DNA of 64,000 nt from Zantedeschia hybrid cultivar (GCA_030544215.1 JARZZO010000014.1:12682234-12746233), one strand, 5' to 3'. Counted from the stretch's first letter, positions 34,259-46,514 are shown. Notes: generated by a model not told the origin, from the sequence alone. Numbers and translations are program-made.

Positions 34259-37200
34259 TGATAGGCTCCGGCCTGGAAAAGATTGAAGCAGAGAAGCTTA
34301 CCGAGTTCTTAAAAGAGAATCTCGACGTCTTCGCCTGGTCTCCATCGGACATGCCCGGGGTTGACCCGGAGATAGCCGAGCACCGTCTCCACACCGATCC
34401 CAACCAGCCCCCAGTAAAGCAGAAGCGGCGCACCTTCAATCAAGAAAGGAGAACCGCCATCCAAGCCGAAGTACAGAAGGGGCTGGACGCCGGACACCTC
34501 CGAGAGGTGCATCATCCGGAGTGGATCGCCAACGTGGTCATGGTGCCAAAGAAAGAGGGCAAGTGGCGTATGTGCGTGGACTTCACCAACCTCAACAAAG
34601 CCTGTCCGATGGACAGCTTTCCGCTGCCTCGGATAGACCAGGTGGTGGACGCAACTTCCGGCCACGAGCCTTTAAGCTTCCTCGACGCCTATTCGGGCTA
34701 CCACCAGATCCGGATGCATCCGGATGACGAGAGTAAGACCAGCTTCACGACCGATTTGGGCCTGTACTGCTACACCCGAATGCCCTTCGGTCTGAAGAAC
34801 GCCGGCGCAACATACCAGCGCCTGGTCAACAAAGTGTTCGCTCCACAGCTGGGCCGAAACATGGAGGTCTACATAGACGACATGTTGGTCAAGAGCCGTA
34901 TCGCTTCAGAGCATTTGGCCGACCTAGCCGAGACTTTCTCCGCCCTTAGGCGGTACAAGATAAAGCTGAATCCGGCCAAGTGCGCCTTCGGGGTAGCCTC
35001 CGGCAAGTTCCTCGGTTACATGGTCACCCGCCGTGGGGTGGAAGCCAACCCCGAGAAGATTTCGGCCATCGTACAGATGCGCCCCCCGGCGAACATCCAA
35101 GAAGTACAGAAGCTGAACGGGAGGATCGCAGCCCTCAGTCGCTTCATGTCAAGGGCGGCCGACTATTGTTTCCCCTTCTTCAAGCTGCTGAAGAAGGCCA
35201 ACAACTTCGAGTGGACGGAAGAGTGCCAAGCAGCCTTCGACCAGCTGAAGGCCTACCTCTCCAAAGTCCCCATCTTATCCAAGCCAGTTCCCGGGGAACC
35301 CCTGAGCTTATACCTTGCGGTCTCCGAGACGGCTCTCAGTGCCGTCCTCATCCGAGAGCAAGAAGGCATGCAGAAGCCGGTTTATTATACCAGCCGAGCC
35401 CTTCAAGGGGCAGAACTCCGGTACCTTGCCCTGGAGAAGTTGGCTCTGGCCCTTGTCTCGTCCGCAAGGAGGCTCCGACCCTATTTTCTGGCCCATTCCG
35501 TGAAGGTCCTCACTGACCAGCCCCTGAGACAAGTCCTCTCCCGGCCAGAGGTGTCCGGCAGGCTGGCAAAATGGGCAATCGAGTTAGGAGAGTTCGATAT
35601 CTCCTACGCTCCTCGGGTAGCTATAAAAGCCCAGGCGTTGGCTGATTTCATCGCCGAACTTACCCCTGGCGCCTCCGAGGCGCCTCAGCCAGTGCCAAAC
35701 GCGCCCGAAGCCGAGGCTACTTCGGCTCCCGTGCCAGCCGACGAATGGCGACTCTTCGTAGACGGCTCCGCGTGCTCCACGGGCAGCGGCGCCGGATGGA
35801 TCCTGGCATCGCCCGAAGGGGTCGTCACGGAGTACGCCCTGCGCTTCTCCTTCCCAGCAACCAACAATGCCGCCGAGTATGAAGCTCTCATCTCCGGCCT
35901 CCGGGCCGCAAAGAAGCTCGGCGCCCGGAACCTGAAGGCCTTCAGCGATTCCCAGCTGATCGCCAGCCACATCTCCGGGAAGTACGAGGCTCGGGACGCA
36001 ATGATGGCTTCTTATCTCCAGGTGACTCGCAAAATCCTCGCCCAATTCGACTCTTATGAAGTCGTGAGGATCCCGAGAGCCGAGAATGCCCGAGCCGATG
36101 CACTTTCCCGGCTGGCGTCAACCCAAGACGGGGGGGGAGGCCGAATGATCCTTGTCGAGGAGCTCGCCGAACCAAGCCTCGGCGAAACCAAGGCCATGCT
36201 AGTCGCTGAGGCCGAGGCCGAGACATGGATGACCCCCCTCGTCGCTTTCCTTCTCCAAGGAGAAGTCCCGCCAGATCCGAAGGAGGCAAAGCGCATTCGA
36301 CAGCGCTCATCCCACTTTCTTCTTCTGGACGGGGCCCTGTACAAGAAATCCTTCGGCCGACCACTGCTGCGGTGCCTCGGCCCAGCTGAAGCCAACTACG
36401 CCACGAAAGAAGTCCATGAAGGGGTATGCGGAGCGCATGCGGGAGGAAGGGCCTTGGCTCACAAGCTTCTAAGGCAAGGCTACTGGTGGCCATCACTCCG
36501 AGAGGACGCCTTAGCCCTCGTCCGGCGCTGTGACCAGTGCCAGAGGTATAGCTCCCTCATCCACCAGGCAGCCGCCCTTCTGACCCCCTTATCCGACCCC
36601 TGGCCTTTCGCTCAGTGGGGGATCGACCTCCTGGGGCCTTTTCCCGTCGCCACCGGCCAGAGAAAATTCCTCATCGTGGCAGTAGACTATTTCACTAAGT
36701 GGGTCGAAGCCGAACCCCTCGCGGCAATAACCGATAGCAATGCTTGGAACTTCGTCTGGAAGTCCATCATTTGCCGGTTCGGCATCCCTCGGGCCATCAT
36801 TTCTGACAATGGGAAGCAGTTCGACAGCCGGCGGTTCAGCGACAATTGCGCCAGCTTCGGCATACTTCACAAATTCACTTCGGTGGCGCATCCTCGAACA
36901 AACGGCCAAGTCGAAGTCGTTAACTGAAGCCTCCTACAGGGATTGAAAACCCGCCTCGGCGAAGCTAAGGGCCGATGGGTAGAGGAGCTGCCAAGTGTTC
37001 TGTGGGCTTATCGGACGACAAGCCGAACCCCCACCGGCGAAACTCCCTTTCGCATGGCCTATGGCGTAGAGGCCGTTATTCCGGTGGAGATCGGCCTTCC
37101 CTCTCCCAGGGTCATTGCTTACGATCCGAAGGCCAACGAAGAAGGACTGAAAGACCACCTGGACCTCATTGAAGAGACCCGAGACAAGGCTCGTGTCCGG

Positions 37201-37461
37201 CTGGCCGCTTATCAACAGCGCATGGCGAAGTACCACAACACTCGAGTAAAACCCCGATGCTTTGAAGTAGGGAGCCTCGTGTTGAGGAACGCTCACGCTT
37301 CCAAACCAGCCGAAGCCTCAGGAAAACTTGCCCCCAACTGGGAGGGGCCCTATCGGGTCAGGGAGGTGATCAGGCGTGGAGCTTATCGGTTGGAGACCCT
37401 TTCGGGCCAGCCTCTCCCTCGCACCTGGAATGTTGAGCGCCTTCGGCGTTATTATGTGTAA
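34132..37461 (+). pseudogene. Element D pol: RT, dual RNase H, integrase; one nonsense stop
   Basis: A different frame from gag-pro, overlapping its last 127 bp, so expression would need a -1 shift or equivalent. The open start (GTG at 34132) is not a true start. RT: CVDFTNLNKACPMDSFPLPR, MPFGLKNAGATYQR and catalytic YIDD (34870-34881). RNase H is followed by a second archaeal-type RNase H (LFVDGSACSTGSGAGWIL ... NNAAEYEALISGL ... ADALSRLAS). Integrase: HHCC finger (CDQCQ), WGIDLLGPF, SDNGKQF, then NGQVEVVN and TGA at 36925-36927. The same frame resumes at once and ends with the integrase tail (LAPNWEGPYRVREV ... RLRRYYV). The stop fits a CGA to TGA change. Confidence 0.93.
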
Positions 37462-37519
37462 GTCACTTTTCCCCAGGCTTACAGCCGAAGAGTATGAATA
37501 ATAACTTCTTCTATTAGGA

Positions 37520-38103
37520 GGCATGGTATTCTTTCTAAGTCCGTGTAAACCGTACCGGGAGTGGCTTCGGCCATGGAAACCGTATCGGAAGCGGCATGGT
37601 ATTCTTTCTAAGTCCGTGTAAACCGTACCGGGAGTGGCTTCGGCCATGTAAACCGTTTCGGGAGCGGCATGGTATTCTTTCTAAGTCCGTATAAACCGTA
37701 CCGGGAGTGGCTTCGGCCATGTAAACCGTATCGGGAGCGGCATGGTATTCTTTCTAAGTCCGTGTAAACCGTACCGGAAGTGGCTTCGGCCATGTAAACC
37801 GTATCGGGAGCGGCATGGTATTCTTTCTAAGTCCGTGTAAACCGTACCGGGAGTGGCTTCGGCCATGTAAACCGTATCGGGAGCGGCATGGTATTCTTTC
37901 TAAGTCCGTGTAAACCGTACCGGGAGTGGCTTCGGCCATGTAAACCGTATCGGGAGCGGCATGGTATTCTTTCTAAGTCCGTGTAAACCGTACCGGGAGT
38001 GGCTTCGGCCATGTAAACCGTATCGGGAGCGGCATGGTATTCTTTCTAAGTCCGTGTAAACCGTACCCGGAGTGGCTTCGGCCATACAAACCGTATCGGG
38101 AGC
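37520..38103. repeat. Tandem array of eight 73-bp units in element D
   Basis: Units begin GGCATGGTATTCTTTC at 37520, 37593, 37666, 37739, 37812, 37885, 37958 and 38031, almost identical. Each unit contains two related half motifs (GTAAACCGTACCGGGAGTGG and GTAAACCGTATCGGGAGCGG). Diverged copies continue to about 38260. The array lies between the end of pol and the end of the antisense gene. Because 73 is not a multiple of three, the repeated short minus-strand frames here are not a protein. Confidence 0.93.
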
Positions 38104-38461
38104 GACATGGCATTCTTCCTAAGCCCGCCGATACCTTGATCCGAGGGTGGCTCCGGCCACGTATACCGATTCGGGAAGCGGCAGGGCATATCTAAGCTCA
38201 CGCAAGCAGAAGCATGAGTGGCTTCGGCCATCCGAAATACATCAGAAGCGGCAAGATGTCCCTTCGGATCATGTGGACCACGATAGTAAAGGCCCCGGCC
38301 GAATACTATGGCGACATTCTATCCGAACCTACATCGGGTCTCGGCCTTACGAGCTATAGCGAACGATGACAGGATCTCAGGCTTCTGAAGGGCCATATTC
38401 GGTCAATCATACACAAACACCAAGGTAAAGGCGAAAACATTCCTTATATTTATAGAAAAGG

Positions 38462-38625
38462 AAGTATAAAAACCGGCCATACCCTTGGCCGAGGGCTTAC
38501 AACAGAAGAAGAAGTAAAAGCCGGCCGTATACTTGGCCGGAGGTTTACGATAGAAGAAGAAGCGTAAACCAGCCACACCCTTGGCCGAGGGCTTACAATA
38601 GAAGAAGAAGCAGAAAACCGAGGCA
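38462..38625. repeat. Three-copy tandem repeat, about 47-bp unit, beyond the antisense gene stop
   Basis: Three successive units of the form CCGGCC(A/G)TA..CTTGGCCG(A/G)GG(C/T)TTAC(A)ATAGAAGAAGAAG. In the antisense gene orientation this is 3' UTR. Seen directly. Confidence 0.75.
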
Positions 38626-38635
38626 GATCCCCGCG

Positions 38636-41183
38636 TCATTCTTCGGCTTCGGCCTCCTCCACCTCGGCTGCGGCTTGTCCCGGAGAGGGAGAGGGAGAGG
38701 GAGAGTCGACGATCTGCACCGCTTCAGGAGCGGCAGCCTCCTCAGCGGCAGCCTCCTCGTCGGCAGCCTCCTCAGGGACAGCCTCCTCAGGGGCCCCCTC
38801 AGCGGGCGCAGCTTCATCATCCGGCGCAGGAGTCGAGGTCCTCTCGGCCATAAGTCCCTGCCACCAAGACAGGAGCTCCTTGGCTTCCTCACCCCTCGGT
38901 AGGGCGACCCCAGTCAGATCGACGCTCGGGCAGGCCCTCTGGGCGACAGCCAACCCGAGGTCGAAGACGGAGGAAGAAGCCAGCAGTTGAGCTTGGATAA
39001 TCTCTTCGGTGAAGTCCGGGCCGGCCTTGTAATCAGCTACGGCCATGTCCGCCACCTCCTCCAGCTCCTGCTTCAGCGCCGATACCTCCTCGGCGTGTCG
39101 CCGCTTCTCCGAGGCCCGCCGGGAGTCCTTCTCTTGAATCTGGGCCTTGAGGGCCCGGATCTCGGACTGTGCCGCGGCGAGCTCCCCCTCGGCCTTCACC
39201 TTGGCCTTGGCGGAAGCGCGGGCCTCAGCTGCCCTCTCCTCCAGCTGCGCCCGCGCCCGGGCACTCGAGGTTACGAGCCCATCAACTAAAGGCTCGATGT
39301 CGGGCACCACCGAAGTGCCCTCGCCCGAGCCGTCTGACTCCCTCTCGGCCTCCAGGAGCTGGAGTCGGAGCTGCTCCTGATGGTGCATCAGGACGCTACC
39401 CGTCACCGCAGCCTGCGAGCCGAAAGCAAACAATGATCAGAAAAAAGGAAAACCAAGAGAAAGCTAAGGAAAGCTCGACTGAAGCACCTTCAAGCTCATT
39501 ACCTGGACAGACAACCGAGCGCTCATCGCCGGCAGGTCGATGACCGAATGGCGCTTCAGCCCTTCAAAGGCCGAAGGGAGAGTAAGACTGCGGAGCAGAC
39601 GGAGGCACGTCTGCGAGTCTTCCATACTCTCGTCCTCGTAAATCCCCGGTTCGGGGCGCCACCACTTGCGCTGCGCCCGGGGCGCCTGCGACCCGGCGCC
39701 TTCGTCACCGACCCCGGCCGACACAGCCGGAGGGGAATCACCCCTCGGCGCCTCAGGAGACGCCAGCCTCGCGGCCCTTCGGGCCTCGGCACTCCTCCTG
39801 ACCAGCGGAGCCTCCTCCGCGTCTACGGCCCCTTCCAACCGGGGGCGCTTCGACGCTCGGCCGCCCCTTCGAGCGGCGAATTTAGACTTTTGCTCCCTCT
39901 CGAGAGCGGAGGCAGCAGCACGGCCCTCAGTAGAGGCCGCAGTCCTTGGGACCCCGCCTCGGGTCCTCGGAGCCCCAGCGCCTCGGCCGGACCTGCCTGC
40001 CGCCTGCGGGGCCGGTGCCCGGCCCGGACCGCGCTGGTCGGATATCCGATCGAGGAGGGCGTCGAGATCGGCCATTGCTGCAAGCAAGAAGAGCCTGTCA
40101 GAAACAGAACAGTGAACAAGTACAAACTTAAAGCCGACTTACCCTCGGCCGAAACTTCATCAGCATCCTCAGCCGGAAGAGCTTCGGCCAGAGGAGCGGC
40201 AGCCCTTCCTCCGCGGCCCCGCGGAGTCTCCCCGGGAGGAAGGTAGGGGAAGGCCCGCACCGGATCGGACCGGGGGCCGCCGGCCATACCCTGGCGTTCA
40301 CCAGACGCTCCGACGCGCTGAGAAGCCCCCAGACATTGTACGGGGCCATCATCTGGATGCGACCCACGAGGGTGCTCTGGACTGGGGTGAGGATAGGAGG
40401 ATCCGAGAGGCCTGCGGCCAGCGGCGCCCATTCAGTAGGGAAGGGCCACACGCTCTCCTCTTTCTCCGGCAGGGAGACGAAGACGAACTTCCTCTTCCAG
40501 CCGTGGATGGACGAAGGCTTCCCGGAGAATACGCTTCGCCCGACCCGAGGGATGAAGCAGTACCACTTGGACTTCCCCTGCCTTTGGATTTTGAAGAGAT
40601 AGCGGAAGACATTGATGGAAGGGCGGATCTTTACATGAGCGAAGACGCTCAAGAAGCCGTATACGGTGCGCCAGGAGTTGGGAAAAAGCTGAGACGGGGC
40701 CAGCCCGTAGAAGCTGAGAAGGTTGATGACGAAGGTGGGGAGTGGAAGACGGAAACCCGCCTCGAAGCTATCAACGTAAATAGAGAAGGAATCCGGGCGG
40801 AAAGTGTTAGCCCGGGTGGCGGAGTCAGGCCGAAGGACCGTCATCCAAGAAGGGAGCTGGAAGTAAGAGACAAGGCGCATAACCTCTGCGTCCGAAAGGG
40901 CGCAGGATGCTTCCGAAGCCATATCAGGACGACGGCGTCCCGAAGTGGAAGCCTGGCCTGGGTTCCGGACCTCTTCGGCGTACTCGGCCCCGGAGGTCTC
41001 GGCCCCGGAAACCTCGGCTCCGGAAGCCTCGGACCCCTCAGTCCCGGAGACCTCGGACTCTTCAGATATCGCTGAGGCAGGGGAGTCTGAGGTGAGGGGA
41101 TATGACAGGAGAGATCGCGGAGAGTGGGAAGGAGTATACTCCTCGTCCGAAGGAGTAATCTCACTGGAAGAACCCCGGACCAT
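38636..41183 (-). pseudogene. Antisense gene of element D: Transposase_28 (PF04195)-like protein with coiled coil, three exons
   Basis: Exon 1 is 41183-40143 (ATG), exon 2 is 40077-39503 and exon 3 is 39412-38636 (stop at 38636). Introns are 40142-40078 (GTAAGT...TTGCAG) and 39502-39413 (GTAATG...TCGCAG). The product is about 800 residues. Exon 1 has a Ser/Glu-rich N-terminus, then a domain reading FRLPLPTFVINLLSFYGLAP, LFPNSWRTVYGFLSVFAHV and FRYLFKIQRQGKSKWYCF, which matches my memory of the putative gypsy-type transposon family PF04195. Exon 2 is basic and Arg/Ala-rich with a possible nuclear signal (KRPRLEG). Exon 3 is a heptad-rich coiled coil with an acidic Ala/Glu tail. The exon 1 frame seems to slip by one base near 40290: downstream the coding-like frame is another one, and it enters exon 2 in phase 1. 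Function unknown. Confidence 0.75.
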
Positions 41184-41450
41184 AAGGCCACGAAGGGAAG
41201 GAGGAAAGCTGGGGCTTACTCGCAGGAAGGGGGAGGAAATCTCTCCTGAACCGAGTGCGGCTTCTCAAACCTCCCAGCTCCACCAGCGATGCGCTCCGAG
41301 GAATGGAGACCTTCCCGCGGTGGCCGGCAAGCTCGGACGAAGCCTTCAGGAAGCTAGCTTTCCGCTGGAGAAGGAAGAAGAGCTTGGATGATCGCAGAGG
41401 AAACGCAAGCGCAGCAGCAGGAAGAAGAACAGTGCCCTGCTGAGGGCTTG

Positions 41451-41458
41451 TATTTATA
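41451..41458 (-). promoter_or_regulatory. TATA box of the element D antisense gene
   Basis: TATAAATA on the minus strand within GCTCTATAAATACAAGCC. A start near 41425 would give a 5' UTR of about 240 nt before the ATG at 41183. Upstream (higher coordinates) lie two G-boxes, CACGTG, at 41539-41544 and 41648-41653, and a variant ACGCGTGTCC near 41777, each in a similar GCGCCACGTG(T/C)(C/A)CC context. Confidence 0.65.
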
Positions 41459-41539
41459 GAGCCCACTCGAAGCGCCTCCCGCCGAAGCCAACGGCCGAGA
41501 TCGTCCCGCTCGTCCCCTCGCTACTCTCAGATGCACGCC

Positions 41540-42055
41540 ACGTGCACCGTCCTTCGGCAATGATGACGGACCGGCTCCGGGACTTGCAGCGAAGCAATCA
41601 ACGGCCGAGGGCGCTCCGACCCTTCGGCTGACCGCCCGGATACGCGCCACGTGTCCCGATCCGCGCGCTGAAGATGAGAGAGGCGGCAATCCGAGTGAAG
41701 CCTCGAGCAGAGAGCCGAGGCGATCCGCGACCCGAGAGCGGTCAGGATCCTTTTGTGCTTTCGACGGAGCGGCCGGATGCGCGACGCGTGTCCCGTGCTT
41801 CCTCGCGAGGCGACGCGCCATCACGTCCATTTAATGGAGCCTGACACGAGTCAGAGGGCTCGGCCCTTCGGCTTCTTGGCTCTGAGCCTTCGTCGCCACT
41901 CCGAGCGGGGACGAAGCAACCGCGTAGCCCTCGGCCGACCGAGGGCCCCCTCTTCCCAGTAAAAAGAGAACAGAGCTTCGGGTAAGACACCTGTTATGAT
42001 GTTCTTTTGGCAGCTTCGGGCTATACTCTCGCCATCTCAGAGCTGAGGAAGACAA
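41540..42055. other. GC-rich region of element D between antisense promoter and 3' LTR
   Basis: This contains the G-box repeats of the antisense promoter; otherwise no gene is seen. It ends in the polypurine tract. Confidence 0.5.
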
Positions 42056-42070
42056 GAGTGGGGGGCTATG

Positions 42071-43090
42071 TGATGAGGCAGAATCCGATTCGGCCCATTA
42101 GAGCAGGCCCAAACCCCGTTCAGCCCAACAGCAGCAGTATCAGGCCCTCTGGGAGCCTCCAGCCCATCGGCGGCCCAGCAGCCCTCGGCCCCACAAGCGG
42201 CACCGTCGCTCCCGGCCCAACAGGCTTCGGCCCGTCAGCGGCCCATCAGCCTAAGGCCCGGGAACAGCACGGCAGTCCAAGGCCCAGCAGGCTTCGGCCC
42301 CTCAGCGGCCCGACCCCCTTCGGCCTGATAGCCGAGTCCGGCCCACTCCGGTGGCGGATCCGGCACTATGGCGGTTTACCAGTAAGCCCAAACATAGTCC
42401 TATATCGGCTACCACCGTTAACCAACCTCTATCCTCTGCTATAAATACACCGCTATTTATTGCCAAAGGTATGCGACTCTTTGCCTCCGAGACCCTTAAG
42501 GACTACGGTCCAAATAGCATTAAAGCTACTTCTTGCCTTTTGAATCGAATCATCTTCAGAAGCTAACTTGACCGTCGGAGGGGGTTCCTAAGGGCCAGAG
42601 CCCGGGACTCCTGCTGACCGGTCTTTCTTCTTCTTTTCCTCCTGCAGGGGCTCGGTTTGAATCATCGCCGACCTTCCCGAGTCGGTCTCGACCGCCGACC
42701 TCGGACTCCTCTCCCTGGTCTCGACGCCGTACGACGGCTGCCCTGCGATAGGAGACTCGGCCCTGCGCTGTCCCCTCGTCCGGCAAAAGAGCTTTTGGGC
42801 TCACTATCCAAGAGCAAGCCGAGTCCGAGACCCTTCCGGCCTCAGACCGTCGGCTTCGGCTTCTTCGCCTGTCGACAGTACAGCCCGAAGGAGCCTCGGC
42901 CCCGACTTCCCGGAGACGAGCCCGCTCCGATCGAAGCGCCCTTCGGCCTTCGGACCCTCGTCTTCGCCTCCGCCTCTTCGGCCTTCCGGATCCCCGTCGG
43001 ACCTCGGTAGCACCGATCCGAACCGGATTCGGATCCACTTCTCCGGGTTCCAGTCTCGGAATCCGGTCGTGATAGATCCAGTCTACATCA
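42071..43090 (+). repeat. Element D 3' LTR
   Basis: 1020 bp, partner of 30881-31900 with about 15 differences by eye, nearly all transitions. TATA box at 42440-42447. Followed by the duplication CAACT. Confidence 0.95.
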
Positions 43091-46046
43091 CAACTCTATT
43101 CTTATACTCAAGAGTACACTCCGCTATGTAATGAATGTGGGGATAAAAGTTTTAATAATTACTTCTGGGTTTTGTCCCATCTACTTTCACTTCAGTTATA
43201 TCAACACCAAACATGGGCTTAACGCATACTCACGTCAATGAGTACCCTTGTTACCGTTAGATGCGCATGCTATTGTCAGTAGAATAGGAGCACATATTAT
43301 GGTTTGCAGCATCCGATCAACTTGTGTCGATTCACTTGACTTGTACTGTATCATTGCGAATATGAGTCGGTGCGATTCGATCGGATTTATATGATTTGGA
43401 AGATCTTTTTTATGCGATTTATACAAATAGACACGAGTCAACCCGATGCATACCGAACCATAAAAGATCTAAGTCGATCCGACTCTTTGAATCAACGAAC
43501 TTTGGCACACATGACATTCTCCTCCAAGATAACACAGCTCATGACATGCTGAAGTGAATAGTGGTGCAGGGTGACCGGAGGGCACCCCTGCATGGACTCT
43601 ATCTTTCCTTTTTTTTCTCTCCTATTTTAGGACCTAAGTAGAGAGTCTAGAGACCATAGTGTAGACAAGAAATGTCACTACGTAATGATCAATTCACATG
43701 AACATACGACAGAAAACCTCTTCCACCCAGACGTCAGAACGTGTTAGGCGTGACAGCAGTATGTGTGGAAGAAGCGAATACGTAGTTTTTGGCGCTTTTG
43801 GCCAGGGATTGAGGGTCAAATGGGGTAAACGCCGTGATGTGTGGAGGACAGCCCAACTGATCGGGACTGGAAAATGGAAGCACCCCCCCCCCCCCCCCCC
43901 CCATTGGCAAAAATCCAAAGGGTGGTCTTGGGCCTTCAGAAAGTGGAGAGTGCATGCACTGGTCATGGACTACCCATTGTTGGCTCTTCTGAATGGGAAA
44001 TCTGAACAATGGTTCTGAGTAGGAATCTTATGGAGCCTTCATTTAGGGATGCAAACAGTAACCGATAATTCGACTATTCCACCCGTTATCAATTTATAAG
44101 TCAATTAGTGGCTAGTCTTTTTAAATTAATTTGCGTAACAGATAAGATAATAGATATAAATTTTTTTATTGAATACATACGGTACATTAAGAATTTAATT
44201 ATTTGACTAGTTTTAAATTTATAAGATTATTAACGGCTAACTTTTTAAAATTGATAATATGACTGATACAATCATAGATCAAACTTGTATCCGCACCGAA
44301 TTCGACTTGTTCGCATCGATACCCACGTTTGCTTTCGGCTTTTCCGAATGGAAAATCAGAAGAAGGGTCTTCGAGTATGAATCTTCTACATTAGAGACGT
44401 GCACCGGGCCCCGTCTTCCACGCTGCCCCCTGGGGTGGGTTCGACTATTCTAGATACCCCAGCTATTGATTCAGAAGTTAGGTGGTTTTTGGTCAGGCAT
44501 TGTCACCAGAGGTATTATTTTTAGCAAGGATTTGAATGCAGAAATTTTATCTAAGGGGGCTAAACTCAAAAGATTTCTTCTTGGGGGGGCCAAGGTAGAG
44601 AAGTTACATGTATTACAAAGATTTTTTTTACAAACACAAGATGTATAAACACAATAGACATTTTAACCGGGCATGAGGCGGCCAGCAAGGGCAGCCGTGA
44701 AAAATTCACATTTAATCATGGACCTATGTTCACCAGGAGCAGAAATTTTTTTGAGGAGCGGCATCCTCAGAAGGAGTACTCGACTCTTCCTAAAAGTACC
44801 TTCTTTCTTGACCACAATAATTTGTACGTAGACTTTTTTTTTTGTCTTACTAAACGTAATTAACATTCATCTAAAATAAGCTTATTAGGATTTAAACGGG
44901 TTAGCGTATTCTATTTGTGCCTCAGACATAAAGTGGGATCCCCCCCTCCTTACCCTCTTTTAGTTTCTTAATGAATCCCAGTCCTGGGATTGAGTTAAAA
45001 ATAGTAAGGAATAATTCCATATTAACCACTCATATGTTAAATTTCACAAGTACCATACTCATTTGCATACTATCCTACATACCCTTATAAAATGGAATTT
45101 ACATCTATCAAATATATCATTCAATTATATATACGAAACACTTATACATATCAAATATGTTATCTCTGTAGTGATTTTAAATATTCTACATATTAGGACA
45201 GTATGTAAGATAATATATAAGTAAAAAGAATTTTTTAAATTTTAACGTATAAGAGTGGTTAATATAAAATTATTCCAAATAATAATCACTCGAATCTTAT
45301 CATATATCATACACCATTTGCAATTCTGCACCAGTATTGTTAGGTTAGGGAGGTCAAGGATTTGTAGATTTTTGTCTCCCTGTTTTCTTGTAGTCCAACA
45401 ATAACAGGACATGTTGTATGTGGGACCCCAAGTATGTGAAATGTCTAGAAAAATCTCAGAAAATCTTGTGCAAAATTGCGGGCAACTCACTGGAGTCGGT
45501 ACATACTGGAGATCTTGACTTCGGCGAACCCCTGCTGCATCCACGCCTCAACAAGGCATGTACATAGAGATATAAACGGATATCTATCGGATCACATAAC
45601 AGTTTTATTTCATTTTTATCTTTGAAAAAAAAGATATATCCTTAATGTTGATCCTTATGTATTCTTGATGCATCTTCATCCCTAATTCACGAGACAATTT
45701 TATAAGCATTAAATTATAAGATAACATATGTGAATGTATACTTCTTGTTATGTTACTTCTAACAAAAAAAAACTAGTTTCAAAATAAAATTATATAACTT
45801 TATTCAAGATAAGCAGCCTACGTAGTTTTTACATATCTATTATGTGTGAAAACAAATTTTAAACGAATGAATGAGAAATGAAGGTCAAAGGTACTGATAT
45901 GGATAATGAAACATGTAATAAGATGAGTAATAATTTATTTATAAACAGGTAAGAAGCAAGACTGACACATATCATGTGAAATGGAGTAAGCATAAAAAGG
46001 ATGCACAAAGGATTCACAAATAGGTATACTTTATTCTTATCTAAAA
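43091..46046. other. Intergenic, AT-rich
   Basis: No gene or RNA gene recognised. A run of about 22 C residues lies near 43886-43902 and neighbours. Scattered short frames have no recognisable domain. Confidence 0.55.
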
Positions 46047-46224
46047 GGAAAATAGTATACTAACAATATTTTCTAATACTACTTTTCGACACGTTTAGAT
46101 GTCAATCATCTATTAGAGGAAAGTGTTATTATCTCACATTTTTAACAAGTTTACCTTTCAATGTGTGATTATTTAAGCGTGTCAAAAAATAATATTAGTA
46201 AACAGTGCTATCGTATTGTTTTCC
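46047..46224. mobile_element. Mutator-like MITE upstream of the host gene
   Basis: 178 bp flanked by the perfect 9-bp direct repeat TATCTAAAA (46038-46046 and 46225-46233). The ends are inverted repeats starting GGAAAATAGTATAC on the left and GGAAAACAATACG on the right in reverse complement. The similarity continues inwards through TACTTTTCGACACG / TATTTTTTGACACG, so most of the element folds on itself. A 9-bp duplication suits Mutator-type elements. It lies about 290 bp upstream of the host gene start codon. Confidence 0.72.
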
Positions 46225-46514
46225 TATCTAAAAGGAATCGACACAGATAGTTTTCTTATCCTTATCCTATAATGCTCCCACTCGTGTGCCTGTCCATTGG
46301 CCGGGCACAATGCCACGTGGTCTCCTTCCCCGCAAGGATTTTAGGATTTCCTTGCGCACTTTTGTGCCGACAGTATTTCTATATTTTTTCCCCTCTTCTA
46401 ATTTTTAAAGAACAGCGGGTCCCGCCTCTTTAAGCACACAGAAGAGAAAGTAAAAAGGGGCGAGCCATCACAGGAAGCTGAAAAGCTCGGAGAGGAAGCC
46501 AATTCTTGCGTTCC

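Larger units (their letters stand above)
30881..43090 (+). mobile_element. Element D, 12.2-kb Ty3/gypsy (Tat-type) retrotransposon with antisense gene
   Basis: Two 1020-bp LTRs (TGATG...CATCA) are flanked by the perfect duplication CAACT (30876-30880 and 43091-43095). Internal order is primer site, gag-pro, pol (different frame, overlapping), a 73-bp tandem array, then a three-exon gene on the minus strand, then the polypurine tract GAGTGGGGGGC (42056-42066). GC content is high throughout. The LTRs differ by about 15 bases by eye. Coding damage is limited to a few nonsense and frameshift changes. Confidence 0.95.

Noticed and set aside
37520..38103. Regularly spaced repeats resembling a CRISPR array
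   Set aside because: This is plant DNA inside an LTR retrotransposon; the units are head-to-tail without unique spacers.
37535..38231. Series of overlapping 61-residue minus-strand frames beginning MAEAT
   Set aside because: They are translations of the 73-bp tandem array; the unit is not a multiple of three, so no continuous protein is encoded.
43880..43905. Long C run as a possible structural signal
   Set aside because: A simple homopolymer, common as slippage or an assembly artefact; nothing around it gives meaning.
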